Below are positions 7,419 through 14,421 of a stretch of DNA of 38,201 nucleotides, in pieces. This stretch comes from a virus, in the IMG/VR virus record IMGVR_UViG_3300036985_000365, positions 1 through 38,201 of that record, one strand, 5' to 3'. The position numbers and the translations under genes are program-made. Positions within the stretch are counted from its first letter, which is position 1, and every line of letters begins with the position of its first letter. The notes beneath the pieces are model-generated. The model searched no databases, was not told where the DNA came from, and was given only the letters and a program-made list of their open reading frames with translations.

Positions 7419-8468
7419 ATGCAACACGAAACCCGCAAGCACGCCCGACTCTCAGCATCCCGCATTGACCGCGTGATGTCTTGTCCAGGCTCATATCGGC
7501 TTGAAGAAAAAATGCCGTACCAAGAGGCCGGTGAGGCCGCTGCCATCGGCACGGCTATCCATGAGCTATCCGAAAAAATCCTACGAGGCGAGGCCGTCAA
7601 CCCCAAAGACCACCCAGACGATCACTTTGACATGGCCAACGAATACGCTGTCTTTGTCAACACGCTGGTGGAAAACCCACGCAAGCGCATGATCGAAGTC
7701 AATGTGGACGCCGGCCTCAAGACGCTGCACCAAGCCCTTGGCGGGACTGCTGATGCCGTGCTGGTGGATGGTGACCACCTCCATGTCGTAGATCTCAAGA
7801 CGGGCCGAGTGCTGGTCGATGCCGAGAACAACAAGCAACTCTTGACCTACGCTCTGGGCGTTATGCGCATGTTGAATGCGCCTGCAACGATTAAATGCAC
7901 CATGCACATATTCCAGCCCCGAGCCGGCCACAGCAAGTGGACAGTCTCAGGCACTGACCTGATCTCCCACGGCCACGACCTGCTGGCTGCTGCCAACCTC
8001 GCGCTGACTGATGACGCACCGACCAACCCATCGACCAGCAATTGCAAGTACTGCAAGGCCAAGCCCATCTGCCCGTCCATGCGTCAGAAGGTGCAGGACA
8101 GCGCACGCAAAGAGTTTGCAGAGCTTGTCAAGCAAGCCGACAAGGATGACACCATTGCAGTGCCGCATGTCACCGGCGAAGAGATCGAACTGGCGCAGCT
8201 TGCAGCCATGTGGTCGGAGGCAGTGCTGGAGTCAGCCAAGCGTCAGATCACCAGCGGGTGCCACATCCAAGGCTGGACACTGCGACCAGGGCGCAAGACC
8301 AAGTTTTGGAAGAGTGACGCCTTGGCTTTTGAGGCTTTGAAGTCCTACCCGCAGGCATTCGATCTGAAGAGTCCATCGGCCATTGCCAAGCTGGACATCC
8401 AGATCAGCGAAGACCTTATCGGCGAGAAGCATGCTGCTGCCAGCCTGGTGAAGGAGAAGCAACAGTGA
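7419..8468 (+). CDS. DUF2800 Cas4/RecB-like PD-(D/E)XK nuclease (349 aa)
   Basis: Preceded by AAAGGAG. Nuclease core: GTAIHEL with H48, GGTADAV with D112, VVDLKTG with D125 and K127, and QLLTYAL (Q140, Y144), matching the RecB/Cas4 motifs. Four cysteines, C22 and C209/C212/C218 (CKYCKAKPIC), would hold a 4Fe-4S cluster as in Cas4 and AddB. Such proteins degrade or resect DNA ends and in phages travel with SNF2 helicase and DUF2815 SSB, as here. The stop overlaps the methyltransferase GTG by 4 bp. Confidence 0.9.
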   Translation: MQHETRKHARLSASRIDRVMSCPGSYRLEEKMPYQEAGEAAAIGTAIHELSEKILRGEAVNPKDHPDDHFDMANEYAVFVNTLVENPRKRMIEVNVDAGLKTLHQALGGTADAVLVDGDHLHVVDLKTGRVLVDAENNKQLLTYALGVMRMLNAPATIKCTMHIFQPRAGHSKWTVSGTDLISHGHDLLAAANLALTDDAPTNPSTSNCKYCKAKPICPSMRQKVQDSARKEFAELVKQADKDDTIAVPHVTGEEIELAQLAAMWSEAVLESAKRQITSGCHIQGWTLRPGRKTKFWKSDALAFEALKSYPQAFDLKSPSAIAKLDIQISEDLIGEKHAAASLVKEKQQ

Positions 8469-9394
8469 ACCGCATAGAGTTTGGCGACTGCCGCACAACA
8501 ATGCGCCAGTGGGCTGCTGCTGGCATCAAGGCGCAGACATGCGTCACCAGCCCCCCGTATTACGGGCTGCGCGACTACGGCCATGAAGGGCAGATTGGCC
8601 TTGAAGAAACGCCAGAGGAATACATCGCTGCAATGGTTGAGGTTTTCCGCTGTGTGTGGGATGTGCTGGAGGATGATGGGACGCTGTGGCTGAACATTGG
8701 GGACAGTTATGCACGGCAAGGTGGGCGTGAAAGTGACCAGCCCAGGCATTGGGATGGGCGTGAAAAAACATCAGGGTCAATGCACAACACTCGGATGGCG
8801 CAAGATATTGGCTTAAAACCCAAAGACCTTATCGGCATCCCGTGGATGTTGGCCTTTGCTCTCCGCGCCGATGGCTGGTATCTACGCCAAGACATCATTT
8901 GGCACAAGCCTAACCCGATGCCTGAGTCGGTGCAAGACCGTTGCACCAAGGCGCATGAATACATTTTTTTAATGAGCAAGTCGCAGAAGTACTACTACGA
9001 CATTGATGCCATCAAAGAAGATGCTGTGACTGCTGGTAATGTTGGTGGTTCTTTTCAAGGCAGGCAAGGTGGTGCTGATTACCATGCACAGGGTGGCGGC
9101 GTTGGAAGTGAAGCAAAAGAATATCTAAATAAGAACAAGCGCAGCGTTTGGACTGTCACCACTAAGCCCTACGCTGGCGCTCACTTTGCCGTATTCCCGT
9201 TTGACCTGATAGAGCCATGCATTCTTGCTGGCGCAGCGCTTGGCCAAGTGGTGCTTGATCCGTTCATGGGGTCAGGCACGACAGCACAGGTAGCGCAAAG
9301 CCTTGGACGGCAATATCTTGGGTGTGAACTCAATCCAGAGTACGAGGCGCTGCAAAACAAAAGACTGAGCCAGATGTCTTTGAGTCTTGTTTAA
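8465..9394 (+). CDS. Beta-class DNA methyltransferase (N4-cytosine or N6-adenine)
   Basis: Begins with GTG inside GTGA, coupled to the nuclease gene, with AGGAG upstream. The catalytic motif TSPPYYGLRDYG (28-39) precedes the SAM-binding motif DPFMGSGTT (265-273), the beta-class order. SPPY is usual for N4-cytosine enzymes but also occurs in some N6-adenine ones. A variable region with Gly-rich and Tyr-rich sequence (YYYDIDAIKE, GGSFQGRQGG) lies between and probably carries target recognition. No cognate restriction enzyme is adjacent, so self-protection against host restriction is the likely role. Confidence 0.92.
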   Translation: MNRIEFGDCRTTMRQWAAAGIKAQTCVTSPPYYGLRDYGHEGQIGLEETPEEYIAAMVEVFRCVWDVLEDDGTLWLNIGDSYARQGGRESDQPRHWDGREKTSGSMHNTRMAQDIGLKPKDLIGIPWMLAFALRADGWYLRQDIIWHKPNPMPESVQDRCTKAHEYIFLMSKSQKYYYDIDAIKEDAVTAGNVGGSFQGRQGGADYHAQGGGVGSEAKEYLNKNKRSVWTVTTKPYAGAHFAVFPFDLIEPCILAGAALGQVVLDPFMGSGTTAQVAQSLGRQYLGCELNPEYEALQNKRLSQMSLSLV

Positions 9395-9428
9395 CCCCAA
9401 GCACTAGAATCAACATCCCCAAAGAAAA

Positions 9429-9456
9429 ACCCCTGACGGCGTCAACCATCAGGGGT
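9429..9456 (-). terminator. Hairpin with T-run on the minus strand (leftward terminator)
   Basis: ACCCCTGA (9429-9436) pairs with TCAGGGGT (9449-9456) around a 12-base loop. On the plus strand no T-run follows. On the minus strand the stem is followed by TTTTTCTTT (rc of the A-rich 9421-9429), the form of a rho-independent terminator for leftward transcription. All genes to the right are rightward, so it would stop antisense transcription, or act as a roadblock or leader structure before the primase gene. Confidence 0.55.
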
Positions 9457-9470
9457 AACTAGCTCCAGCT

Positions 9471-9514
9471 AGAAGGAGAACAACTTGTCGTCAACCGCGA
9501 GATCAACAACATGA
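9471..9514 (+). promoter_or_regulatory. Possible 9-codon leader with strong Shine-Dalgarno before the PrimPol gene
   Basis: AGAAGGAG (9471-9478) is the best ribosome site here, yet it is 32 bases from the gene's ATG (9511). A TTG at 9485, correctly spaced from it, opens a 9-codon frame whose TGA (9512-9514) overlaps that ATG as ATGA. There is no in-frame ATG/GTG/TTG for the big gene near the Shine-Dalgarno. Coupled re-initiation from the short frame is a plausible reading; a weak GAG nine bases before the ATG is the alternative. A short inverted repeat (CTAGCT/AGCTAG, 9459-9472) lies just upstream. Confidence 0.35.
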
Positions 9515-11688
9515 GTATTTTACCCAAAATGGCCGCTGAGTTTTCAAACTCTCAGGCCATTGCTGTCAAGCTGATTGAGCAGCATCCGAGTGCAGTGTTC
9601 TGCACCTTTGCCACCACAGCAGACGGCAAGAAGATCCCATTTAAAAAGACCGGCCAAGGTGTAGCGCGTGACACTCCACCCGATCAGCTTTACTCTGCAT
9701 CCGAGGTGCTGACGATGGATGCCGCGCCAGCCGGAGACTATCTGGGCATCGTGATGCAGACCCCGTCCATGTCCAGTGGTGCTTACCTTGTCTGCCTCGA
9801 TGTGGACATGAAGCACTCGACATCAGCCACCAACATAGCCATCAAGCGCATGGCCGAGTGGGTCAAGCAGCAGGATCAACTCACGGAGGTAAGCGTCTCC
9901 GGACGGGGCCGGCATGTCTTCCTGTTCGTGGCTGATGAGGATCTGGACAAGATCAAACCAAAATACAAGTTGGGCGGCGGCCAAGAGATTGAGGTGTTCG
10001 GGCTGCCAACCTCACCAGGCAAGTCGGTGCTGCTGTCCGGCCAGAAGCTCAACGGCAAGCTCTCCAACGAAACCCATGACAATCTACTGTCACTCTTGAC
10101 CATGTGGGGCGTCATTGAGCAGGACAACTCCAACCAGCCAGCCGAAGTGCCACGGCCAAAGCTCGAGACGCCGGTCTACCAGCCAACCCTGTCAAGCTCC
10201 ACCGATGACTACAGCAAGGCCGCATCTGCCCTCCAGTTCATCAATCCAGACAGCGACTACACGACATGGATTGAGATTGGCCAAGCGCTGCACACGGCCT
10301 TCGGTGCGGATGGCCATCAACTCTGGGCCGGCTGGAGCAGCCAAGGCAGCAAGTACAAGTCAGAACAGGATATCGACACGCACTGGAAGAGCTTTCACCA
10401 AGGCAAGGGCGTCTCCATCGGCACGCTGTTCCACCACGCAAAACTTGGCGGGTACTCAGCGCCGAGCCGCGCCGAAGAGCGAAAGTCGGCAGTCGAGGAC
10501 TTCTCCACCTACATCCAAGCGCAGCAGGCTCAAGTCGCCAGTGAGCAGCCAACACCCACAGACCAGCCAGCCCCGTACTGGAAAGAACTCAACCTCGACC
10601 TGACCAAGCTCTACCCTGTCGAGTACCTAATAGACGGGTTTCTCGCCCATAGTTTCTCAGTGACAGCCGGCCAGCCTGGTGTCGGTAAGACCACAGCCCT
10701 TATCTCCGTCTGCCTGATTGCCGCTGGATTCACCTTATCAGACTCACCATTAAAAACAGAATCCCGTAGAAAGATTCTTTATGTCACCGAGGATGCCAAT
10801 CAAGTGCGGCAATCTCTTTATGCCTACATCAAGTATTGGAATCTCGACCCAATTGAAGTATCTAATTGGTTTATCGTCATTGAATCAAAACGATCTAAAG
10901 TGCCGGAGATATTATTATTGGCAGAGAATGTCATCAGACATACAACTACTGAACGGCCATTCTTGATAATAGATACTTCTAATGCAACATTAGAAATAGA
11001 CAACGAGAATGATAACTCTGAGGTCGGCAGTTACATGGCCGCCATCAAGCAGACTATCTACACTCAACTCGAAACCCCAATAAAGATCATCACCCACACC
11101 GCCAAGACCGCACAGACCAATGATGACAGCGCTCTGGCCCGTGGAGCCAGTGCCTTCACTGGTGACGCAACCCTGACCGCCATCCTGTTCATGGATGAGG
11201 AAAAGAACAGGTTTATGCGGCTCATCAAGACCCGATACGAGCCGATCCACAGAGAGATCAGCTTTCAGACCCACATCCACAACGAGGTGGTCATCACAAG
11301 GCACGGCAACATGCAGGATGTCCAGTGCATCACAGTGATCCCCTACCCGACATCCGAATCCAGCCGCAAGCAAGAAGCAGCGCAACGCATCGAAGAAAAC
11401 AAGTCACTGCGCACTATGGACAAGTGCGACACGGCGGCAGCTTTTGTTCAGTCCGTCATCAATGAGCATCCCGAAGGTGTCGTTATCCGCAAAGGATCAA
11501 ACGCTCCAAGGGATTGCCGTTTACACCCAAATGCCTACAAATTAGATTGGGCTGAGATCTACGCTGCCGTGCCTGGAGCGTCAAAAGGCGATGTAAAACG
11601 CTCAATTGGCCTGTCAGTTCTGCGCCGATTTGCGCCAGATGCAGAGAACAATGCATGGAATTTACTGGGCCAATGGGATGGCAATTAG
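9511..11688 (+). CDS. PrimPol-helicase fusion (725 aa)
   Basis: Three regions. Residues ~25-205 look like an archaeo-eukaryotic primase/PrimPol domain: the DVD acid pair in VCLDVDMK (95-101), the SGRGRHVF motif (130-137) and the third acidic strand QEIEVFG (158-164). Residues ~235-312 match PriCT-2 (YTTWIEIGQALH, LWAGWSSQ, FHHAKLGGY). Residues ~365-600 are a RecA/RepA-like ATPase (AAA_25), with Walker A GQPGVGKTT (387-395), ILYVTEDAN, Walker B LIIDTS (485-490) and an HTAK sensor. It would both prime and unwind at the origin immediately downstream. Codon use shifts to AT-rich codons over ~10730-11010, a possible mosaic segment. Confidence 0.87.
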   Translation: MSILPKMAAEFSNSQAIAVKLIEQHPSAVFCTFATTADGKKIPFKKTGQGVARDTPPDQLYSASEVLTMDAAPAGDYLGIVMQTPSMSSGAYLVCLDVDMKHSTSATNIAIKRMAEWVKQQDQLTEVSVSGRGRHVFLFVADEDLDKIKPKYKLGGGQEIEVFGLPTSPGKSVLLSGQKLNGKLSNETHDNLLSLLTMWGVIEQDNSNQPAEVPRPKLETPVYQPTLSSSTDDYSKAASALQFINPDSDYTTWIEIGQALHTAFGADGHQLWAGWSSQGSKYKSEQDIDTHWKSFHQGKGVSIGTLFHHAKLGGYSAPSRAEERKSAVEDFSTYIQAQQAQVASEQPTPTDQPAPYWKELNLDLTKLYPVEYLIDGFLAHSFSVTAGQPGVGKTTALISVCLIAAGFTLSDSPLKTESRRKILYVTEDANQVRQSLYAYIKYWNLDPIEVSNWFIVIESKRSKVPEILLLAENVIRHTTTERPFLIIDTSNATLEIDNENDNSEVGSYMAAIKQTIYTQLETPIKIITHTAKTAQTNDDSALARGASAFTGDATLTAILFMDEEKNRFMRLIKTRYEPIHREISFQTHIHNEVVITRHGNMQDVQCITVIPYPTSESSRKQEAAQRIEENKSLRTMDKCDTAAAFVQSVINEHPEGVVIRKGSNAPRDCRLHPNAYKLDWAEIYAAVPGASKGDVKRSIGLSVLRRFAPDAENNAWNLLGQWDGN

Positions 11689-11721
11689 GGCTGAAATTGG
11701 CTCTCCATCCAAGTCGGGTGG

Positions 11722-11754
11722 TCGAGGATACCTCGAGGATACCTCGAGGATACC
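11722..11754 (+). repeat. Three tandem 11-bp iterons (tcgaggatacc)
   Basis: Units at 11722-11732, 11733-11743 and 11744-11754 are identical. The 11-bp period puts each copy on the same helix face. A perfect inverted copy (ggtatcctcga) is at 11894-11904, a one-mismatch inverted copy at 11880-11890, a two-mismatch direct copy at 11850-11860 and a ten-of-eleven direct copy at 11995-12005. They are candidate binding sites for the PrimPol or another phage initiator. Confidence 0.85.
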
Positions 11755-11796
11755 GTCACCCCGACAAAGATGGAGCTGTTGGATAACCCTGTGGAG

Positions 11797-11816
11797 TTAT
11801 CCACAGGTTATCCACA
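11797..11816 (+). promoter_or_regulatory. Two consensus DnaA boxes
   Basis: TTATCCACA at 11797-11805 and again at 11808-11816, spaced 11 bp start to start. The first sits in a dyad CTGTGGA-GTTA-TCCACAG (11789-11806). Both match the high-affinity R1-type DnaA box TTATNCACA exactly. Confidence 0.8.
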
Positions 11817-11919
11817 GCCTAATCAGCGATTTTTGATGAGCTTGACAAGTCGGAGATACCTCGGTTTTTTTGTTTGGGGGGTATCTTCGACTTGGTATCC
11901 TCGACTAAGGAGCTTGACA

Positions 11920-12258
11920 GTGAAAAGTTATCCACAGGCAGATGATTGGAAAGATGATCAGCGCGTTTTGTGCAAAAACTGCTCAAATCTGGAGTCGAGG
12001 ATACAGCAGTGGAATTTCAGGGCAGAGGACTTTGAGAAGTTCAGGAGGGTCAACGAACAGGCTGGGCAGTGGATGTTCAGCGAGGTGCTGGTCAAGAACG
12101 GGTGGGCCAAGGTTTCATTCAGTCAGGACTTTTGTACAAAAACGGATTTGCACTGCATCCCAGAAAAAGTATTACACCATTGCCACATGTTCAGCGATGG
12201 GCTTACCGCAAAGCCTGCCGAGTCCGTAGAATCAGCAGCATGGTGGGAATTGACATAA
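11920..12258 (+). CDS. Small Cys-containing hypothetical protein (112 aa)
   Basis: The frame is open from 11770, but the supported start is GTG 11920 with AAGGAG (11907-11912) seven bases upstream. An earlier start would read through the origin repeats. The product (MKSYPQADDW) has a CKNC pair near residues 17-20 and further Cys/His residues (DFCTKTDLHC, HHCH) that could bind zinc. A DnaA box overlaps its first codons, so DnaA binding could affect its expression. No family recognised. It overlaps the VRR-NUC gene by 19 bp. Confidence 0.6.
   Translation: MKSYPQADDWKDDQRVLCKNCSNLESRIQQWNFRAEDFEKFRRVNEQAGQWMFSEVLVKNGWAKVSFSQDFCTKTDLHCIPEKVLHHCHMFSDGLTAKPAESVESAAWWELT
11928..11936 (+). promoter_or_regulatory. 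Third consensus DnaA box
   Basis: TTATCCACA, exact match, within the first codons of the gene starting at 11920. A TTGACA (11914-11919) lies just upstream without a good -10. Confidence 0.7.
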
Positions 12259-12617
12259 AGCGCAAGCGCAAAAGCATTGAGCACAAAGAACAGGTGCGGC
12301 TGGTGCAGCGGGTCAGAGCGTTTTATCCGGATGTGCTGATTGCAGCCATACCGAATGGGGGCGACAGAACGGCCTCAGAGCGCGTTAGGCTGCATGGCGA
12401 GGGGGTACTGGCTGGAATGCCGGATCTTTGCGTCCTGCGGCGATCCAAGGGCTTTGGCGGGTTGTTCGTGGAGATGAAGACCAAGGTAGGGGTTGTCAGC
12501 AAGGAGCAGGGTTGCATTGCAAAGCAATTGAACGGGGAAGGCTACCTGTGCGTTATCGCCAGATCAGCCGATGAGGGTTTCAAATTTATCGAGGAGTACT
12601 TGGATGACAAAGGGTAA
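12240..12617 (+). CDS. VRR-NUC domain nuclease (125 aa)
   Basis: Start at ATG 12240 (MVGIDIKRKRK). The longer frame from 12069 is an out-of-frame shadow of the preceding gene. VRR-NUC signature: IPNGGDR, RLHGEGVLAGMPDL (catalytic Asp), GGLFVEMKTK (the ExK of the PD-(D/E)XK core), then KEQ and GYLCVIARSADE. Single-domain phage VRR-NUC proteins are structure-selective or Holliday-junction nucleases that resolve branched DNA before packaging. It sits directly before the terminase small subunit and overlaps it by 14 bp. Confidence 0.9.
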   Translation: MVGIDIKRKRKSIEHKEQVRLVQRVRAFYPDVLIAAIPNGGDRTASERVRLHGEGVLAGMPDLCVLRRSKGFGGLFVEMKTKVGVVSKEQGCIAKQLNGEGYLCVIARSADEGFKFIEEYLDDKG

Positions 12618-13140
12618 GGAGCCAGCCCGAACACTGGCAGAGGTTGCTGACAACATTGCCACAAGGCAGATGGCACTCAAGGATCAGGCTGCACTCGCAC
12701 GCAAAGAATCCAGCGATGTCAACAAAAAGATACACGCAGCAGGTGGCGAGATCTCCATCCTAGAAAGGCTCTCCCAAGGTGAGACGATTCTCGGTGTGGC
12801 ACGCTCGCTGGGTGTGAGCCATACCGGTTTCTACGATTGGGTTGAGAGAGGGGGAGAGGCACGGGCTGCTGCTCTCGCACGCGCACGCACGCGAGGTGGG
12901 CAAAGTTTAGCAGAGCAAACCCTCGACATTGCAGACGCTGCGACACCGGCGATGGCGCAGGTGGCCAAGCTGCGGGTGGACACCAGGCGATGGCTGGCTG
13001 GCAAGCTCAATGACGAGTACAGCGACAAGGCTGCGCCTCTAGTGAACATCGATCTGGGCAGCTTGGCGCTGGACGCATTGCGGCATCGAAGTGTCACGCC
13101 CGTAAACGGGATTGACAAAGGCACGATTGACGAGGGATAA
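12604..13140 (+). CDS. terS: Terminase small subunit (Sf6-like)
   Basis: Start chosen at ATG 12604 (MTKGKEPART) inside the end of the nuclease gene. The longer frame from 12571 adds only shadow sequence. It has the Sf6 gp1-type pattern: an HTH in ISILERLSQGETILGVARSLGVSHTG, a Trp-containing turn (YDWVERG), an ARARTRGGQSLAEQTLDIADAA helix, then the hallmark KLRVDTRRWLAGKLNDEYSDKA. It would bind the pac site and load the large subunit. Unusually, the large subunit is not next: about 2.5 kb with a recombinase and seven mini-genes separates them. Confidence 0.85.
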   Translation: MTKGKEPARTLAEVADNIATRQMALKDQAALARKESSDVNKKIHAAGGEISILERLSQGETILGVARSLGVSHTGFYDWVERGGEARAAALARARTRGGQSLAEQTLDIADAATPAMAQVAKLRVDTRRWLAGKLNDEYSDKAAPLVNIDLGSLALDALRHRSVTPVNGIDKGTIDEG

Positions 13141-13285
13141 CCCTCGGAATCTGGGGCTGGCCGCCGCCGGCTGGCTGCCGCCGCGCCGCGACCCCCCCCC
13201 GTCCCGCGCCTTGGCGGGGGCGACTGATGCGGCACTCAACACCTACCAACCTACATCCCTAAAAAAAATTTTTTTTAAAAACCCC
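13141..13285. other. Non-coding GC-rich/homopolymer spacer
   Basis: After the terminase small subunit the base composition jumps: GCC/CCG repeats (13160-13190), a run of nine C (13192-13200), a GC hairpin CCCGC/GCGGG (about 13203-13218), then A8T8A5 (13263-13281). The hairpin could be a terminator without an adjacent T-run; the A/T tract is intrinsically bent and sits directly upstream of a strong -35. A TTG-started frame across it (13112-13312) has an improbable Pro/Arg-rich product and I do not call it. Confidence 0.5.
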
Positions 13286-13313
13286 TTGACAACCTGCCAA
13301 CCTCATTCATAAT
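13286..13313 (+). promoter_or_regulatory. Strong sigma70-type promoter for the recombinase operon
   Basis: TTGACA (13286-13291), 16-base spacer, CATAAT (13308-13313). An A/T tract just upstream could act as an UP element. A 15-bp dyad AGTTAA-AAA-TTAACT (13323-13337) lies at the expected transcript start, next to the AGGAG (13338-13342) of the recombinase, and is a good candidate operator for autoregulation. Confidence 0.7.
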
Positions 13314-13349
13314 TGCGCTAGAAGTTAAAAATTAACTAGGAGCGCAACT

Positions 13350-14018
13350 ATGACAGTGTTTGGATATGTGAGGGTATCAACCACAGAGCAGGTGGACAAC
13401 ACCTCGATGCAGGAGCAGAAGCGGCAAATCAGCGGCAACGCCATAACGCACAACCTGGTCATCAACCAGTTCATCGAGGATGGCGGCGTATCTGGCGCTG
13501 ACCCTTTCTTTGCACGGCTGGAAGCGAACGGCATCACCTTGGCAGAAGGCGACACTGTGATCGTGGCCAAGCTGGATCGGTTCAGCCGTGATCTGCTGGA
13601 TGCCTTGCAGTCTATAAAAAAATGCAAAGAGTTAAAAATAAAGCTCATCATCAACGGGCATGGCGATGTGACTGACAGCAGCAACATCTACGCGCAGTTG
13701 ATGCTGGAGATCTTGTGCAGCTTTGCCGGCCATGAGCGCAGAGTGATCAAGGAGAGGCAGAAGCAGGGGCAAGCCGCCAAGCGCAAGGCTGGTGGCCATC
13801 TGGGGGGTTCGGCCAAGTTCGGGTATGCCATCCAAGGCACTGGTCAAGCTGCCACGCTGGTGGCCAAGCCAGAGGAGCAGGCGGCACTGGCGTACGCGAA
13901 AGAGATGAGGGCGACAGGGATTAGTTTTCGGGGGATATCAAATATCTTAAAAACCAGCCACGGCGTGGTTGTCTCGCATGAGGCCATCCGCAGGGCATTA
14001 CAAGGAGAGACAGCATGA
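13350..14018 (+). CDS. Small serine recombinase (resolvase/invertase family, 222 aa)
   Basis: Starts behind TAGGAGCG. Catalytic-domain motifs: YVRVSTTEQ with nucleophile S10 and R8, an acidic strand INQFIEDGGVSG, AKLDRFSRDLLDAL with the active-site Arg77 region (73-86), then the long E-helix around MLEILCSFAGHERRVIKERQKQG. The C-terminal part carries GGHLGGSAKFGYA and an HTH-like SFRGISNILKTSHGVVVSHEAIRRAL. The length fits a resolvase or invertase rather than a large serine integrase. It could resolve multimers, invert a segment or mediate insertion. Its location between the terminase subunits is unusual. The stop overlaps the next ATG (ATGA). Confidence 0.9.
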   Translation: MTVFGYVRVSTTEQVDNTSMQEQKRQISGNAITHNLVINQFIEDGGVSGADPFFARLEANGITLAEGDTVIVAKLDRFSRDLLDALQSIKKCKELKIKLIINGHGDVTDSSNIYAQLMLEILCSFAGHERRVIKERQKQGQAAKRKAGGHLGGSAKFGYAIQGTGQAATLVAKPEEQAALAYAKEMRATGISFRGISNILKTSHGVVVSHEAIRRALQGETA

Positions 14019-14251
14019 AGTTGATGCATGAACATGTGACGGGGTTGTGCCGCCAGCCACTGGAGTGCTGGTACGAGTGGGAGCCGGCAGAGCCGGAGAT
14101 TAAAGAGGCCGGCGTGGTGATTGAGCCGGCTATCCCTGAACAGGTGATATTAGTAGAGGTATGGGTAAATGGCGCGGATATATTCGAGTTAATCAGCGAT
14201 GACATGAAGGAAGTAATTGAGATTGCGATTAAAGAGGATAGATATAAATGA
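14015..14251 (+). CDS. Acidic hypothetical protein (78 aa)
   Basis: ATG overlaps the recombinase stop. The product is acidic with a Pro/Glu-rich middle (EWEPAEPEIKEAG, IEPAIPEQ) and a C-terminal helix (DMKEVIEIAIKEDRYK). Codon use turns AT-rich in its last third, continuing into the next gene. No family recognised. Its coupling to the recombinase suggests an accessory role, unproven. Confidence 0.55.
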   Translation: MKLMHEHVTGLCRQPLECWYEWEPAEPEIKEAGVVIEPAIPEQVILVEVWVNGADIFELISDDMKEVIEIAIKEDRYK

Positions 14252-14421
14252 ACAGCGGTCATGGCGGCAAAAGAAAAGGCGCTGGCAGACCGAGAATTAA
14301 TATATCTATTGCCAGAGTATTAAAGTTATTCGAGCAGGGATTAACTAGAACAGAGATAGCCAAGAGATTTGAAGTTAGTGATATGACAATTGGTCGAATT
14401 ATTAAAAGGGAGAAACGATAA
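14248..14421 (+). CDS. Free-standing resolvase-type helix-turn-helix protein (57 aa)
   Basis: A short frame linked by ATGA to the gene before and TAATG to the gene after. The product is GRPRINISIARVLKLFEQGL followed by the HTH pattern TRTEIAKRFEV-SDMTIGRIIKRE, the same layout as the C-terminal HTH_7 domain of Hin-type recombinases (GRP...turn...helix). Arg is mostly AGA, and composition is clearly more AT-rich than the neighbours, a sign of separate origin. It could be a cut-off DNA-binding domain, a directionality factor or a small repressor for the dyad at 13323. Confidence 0.7.
   Translation: MNSGHGGKRKGAGRPRINISIARVLKLFEQGLTRTEIAKRFEVSDMTIGRIIKREKR

Larger units (their letters stand above)
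11689..11940. other. Putative replication origin
   Basis: A mainly non-coding stretch just after the initiator-like PrimPol gene. It holds three perfect tandem 11-bp repeats (11722-11754), degenerate and inverted copies of the same unit (11850-11860, 11880-11890, 11894-11904, and one inside the next gene at 11995-12005), three consensus DnaA boxes (11797, 11808 and 11928) and T-rich stretches (11829-11834, 11864-11875). A 10-bp direct repeat gagcttgaca occurs at 11838 and 11910. Iterons beside DnaA boxes next to a replication protein gene is the classic theta-origin layout. Function is inferred. Confidence 0.72.

Noticed and set aside
11722-11754. CRISPR-like array
   Set aside because: Repeats are 11 bp, directly abutting with no spacers; iterons fit better.
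13112-13312. TTG-started 66-aa frame across the GC-rich spacer
   Set aside because: No ribosome site, low-complexity Pro/Arg product, and it runs through a terminator-like hairpin and A/T tract.
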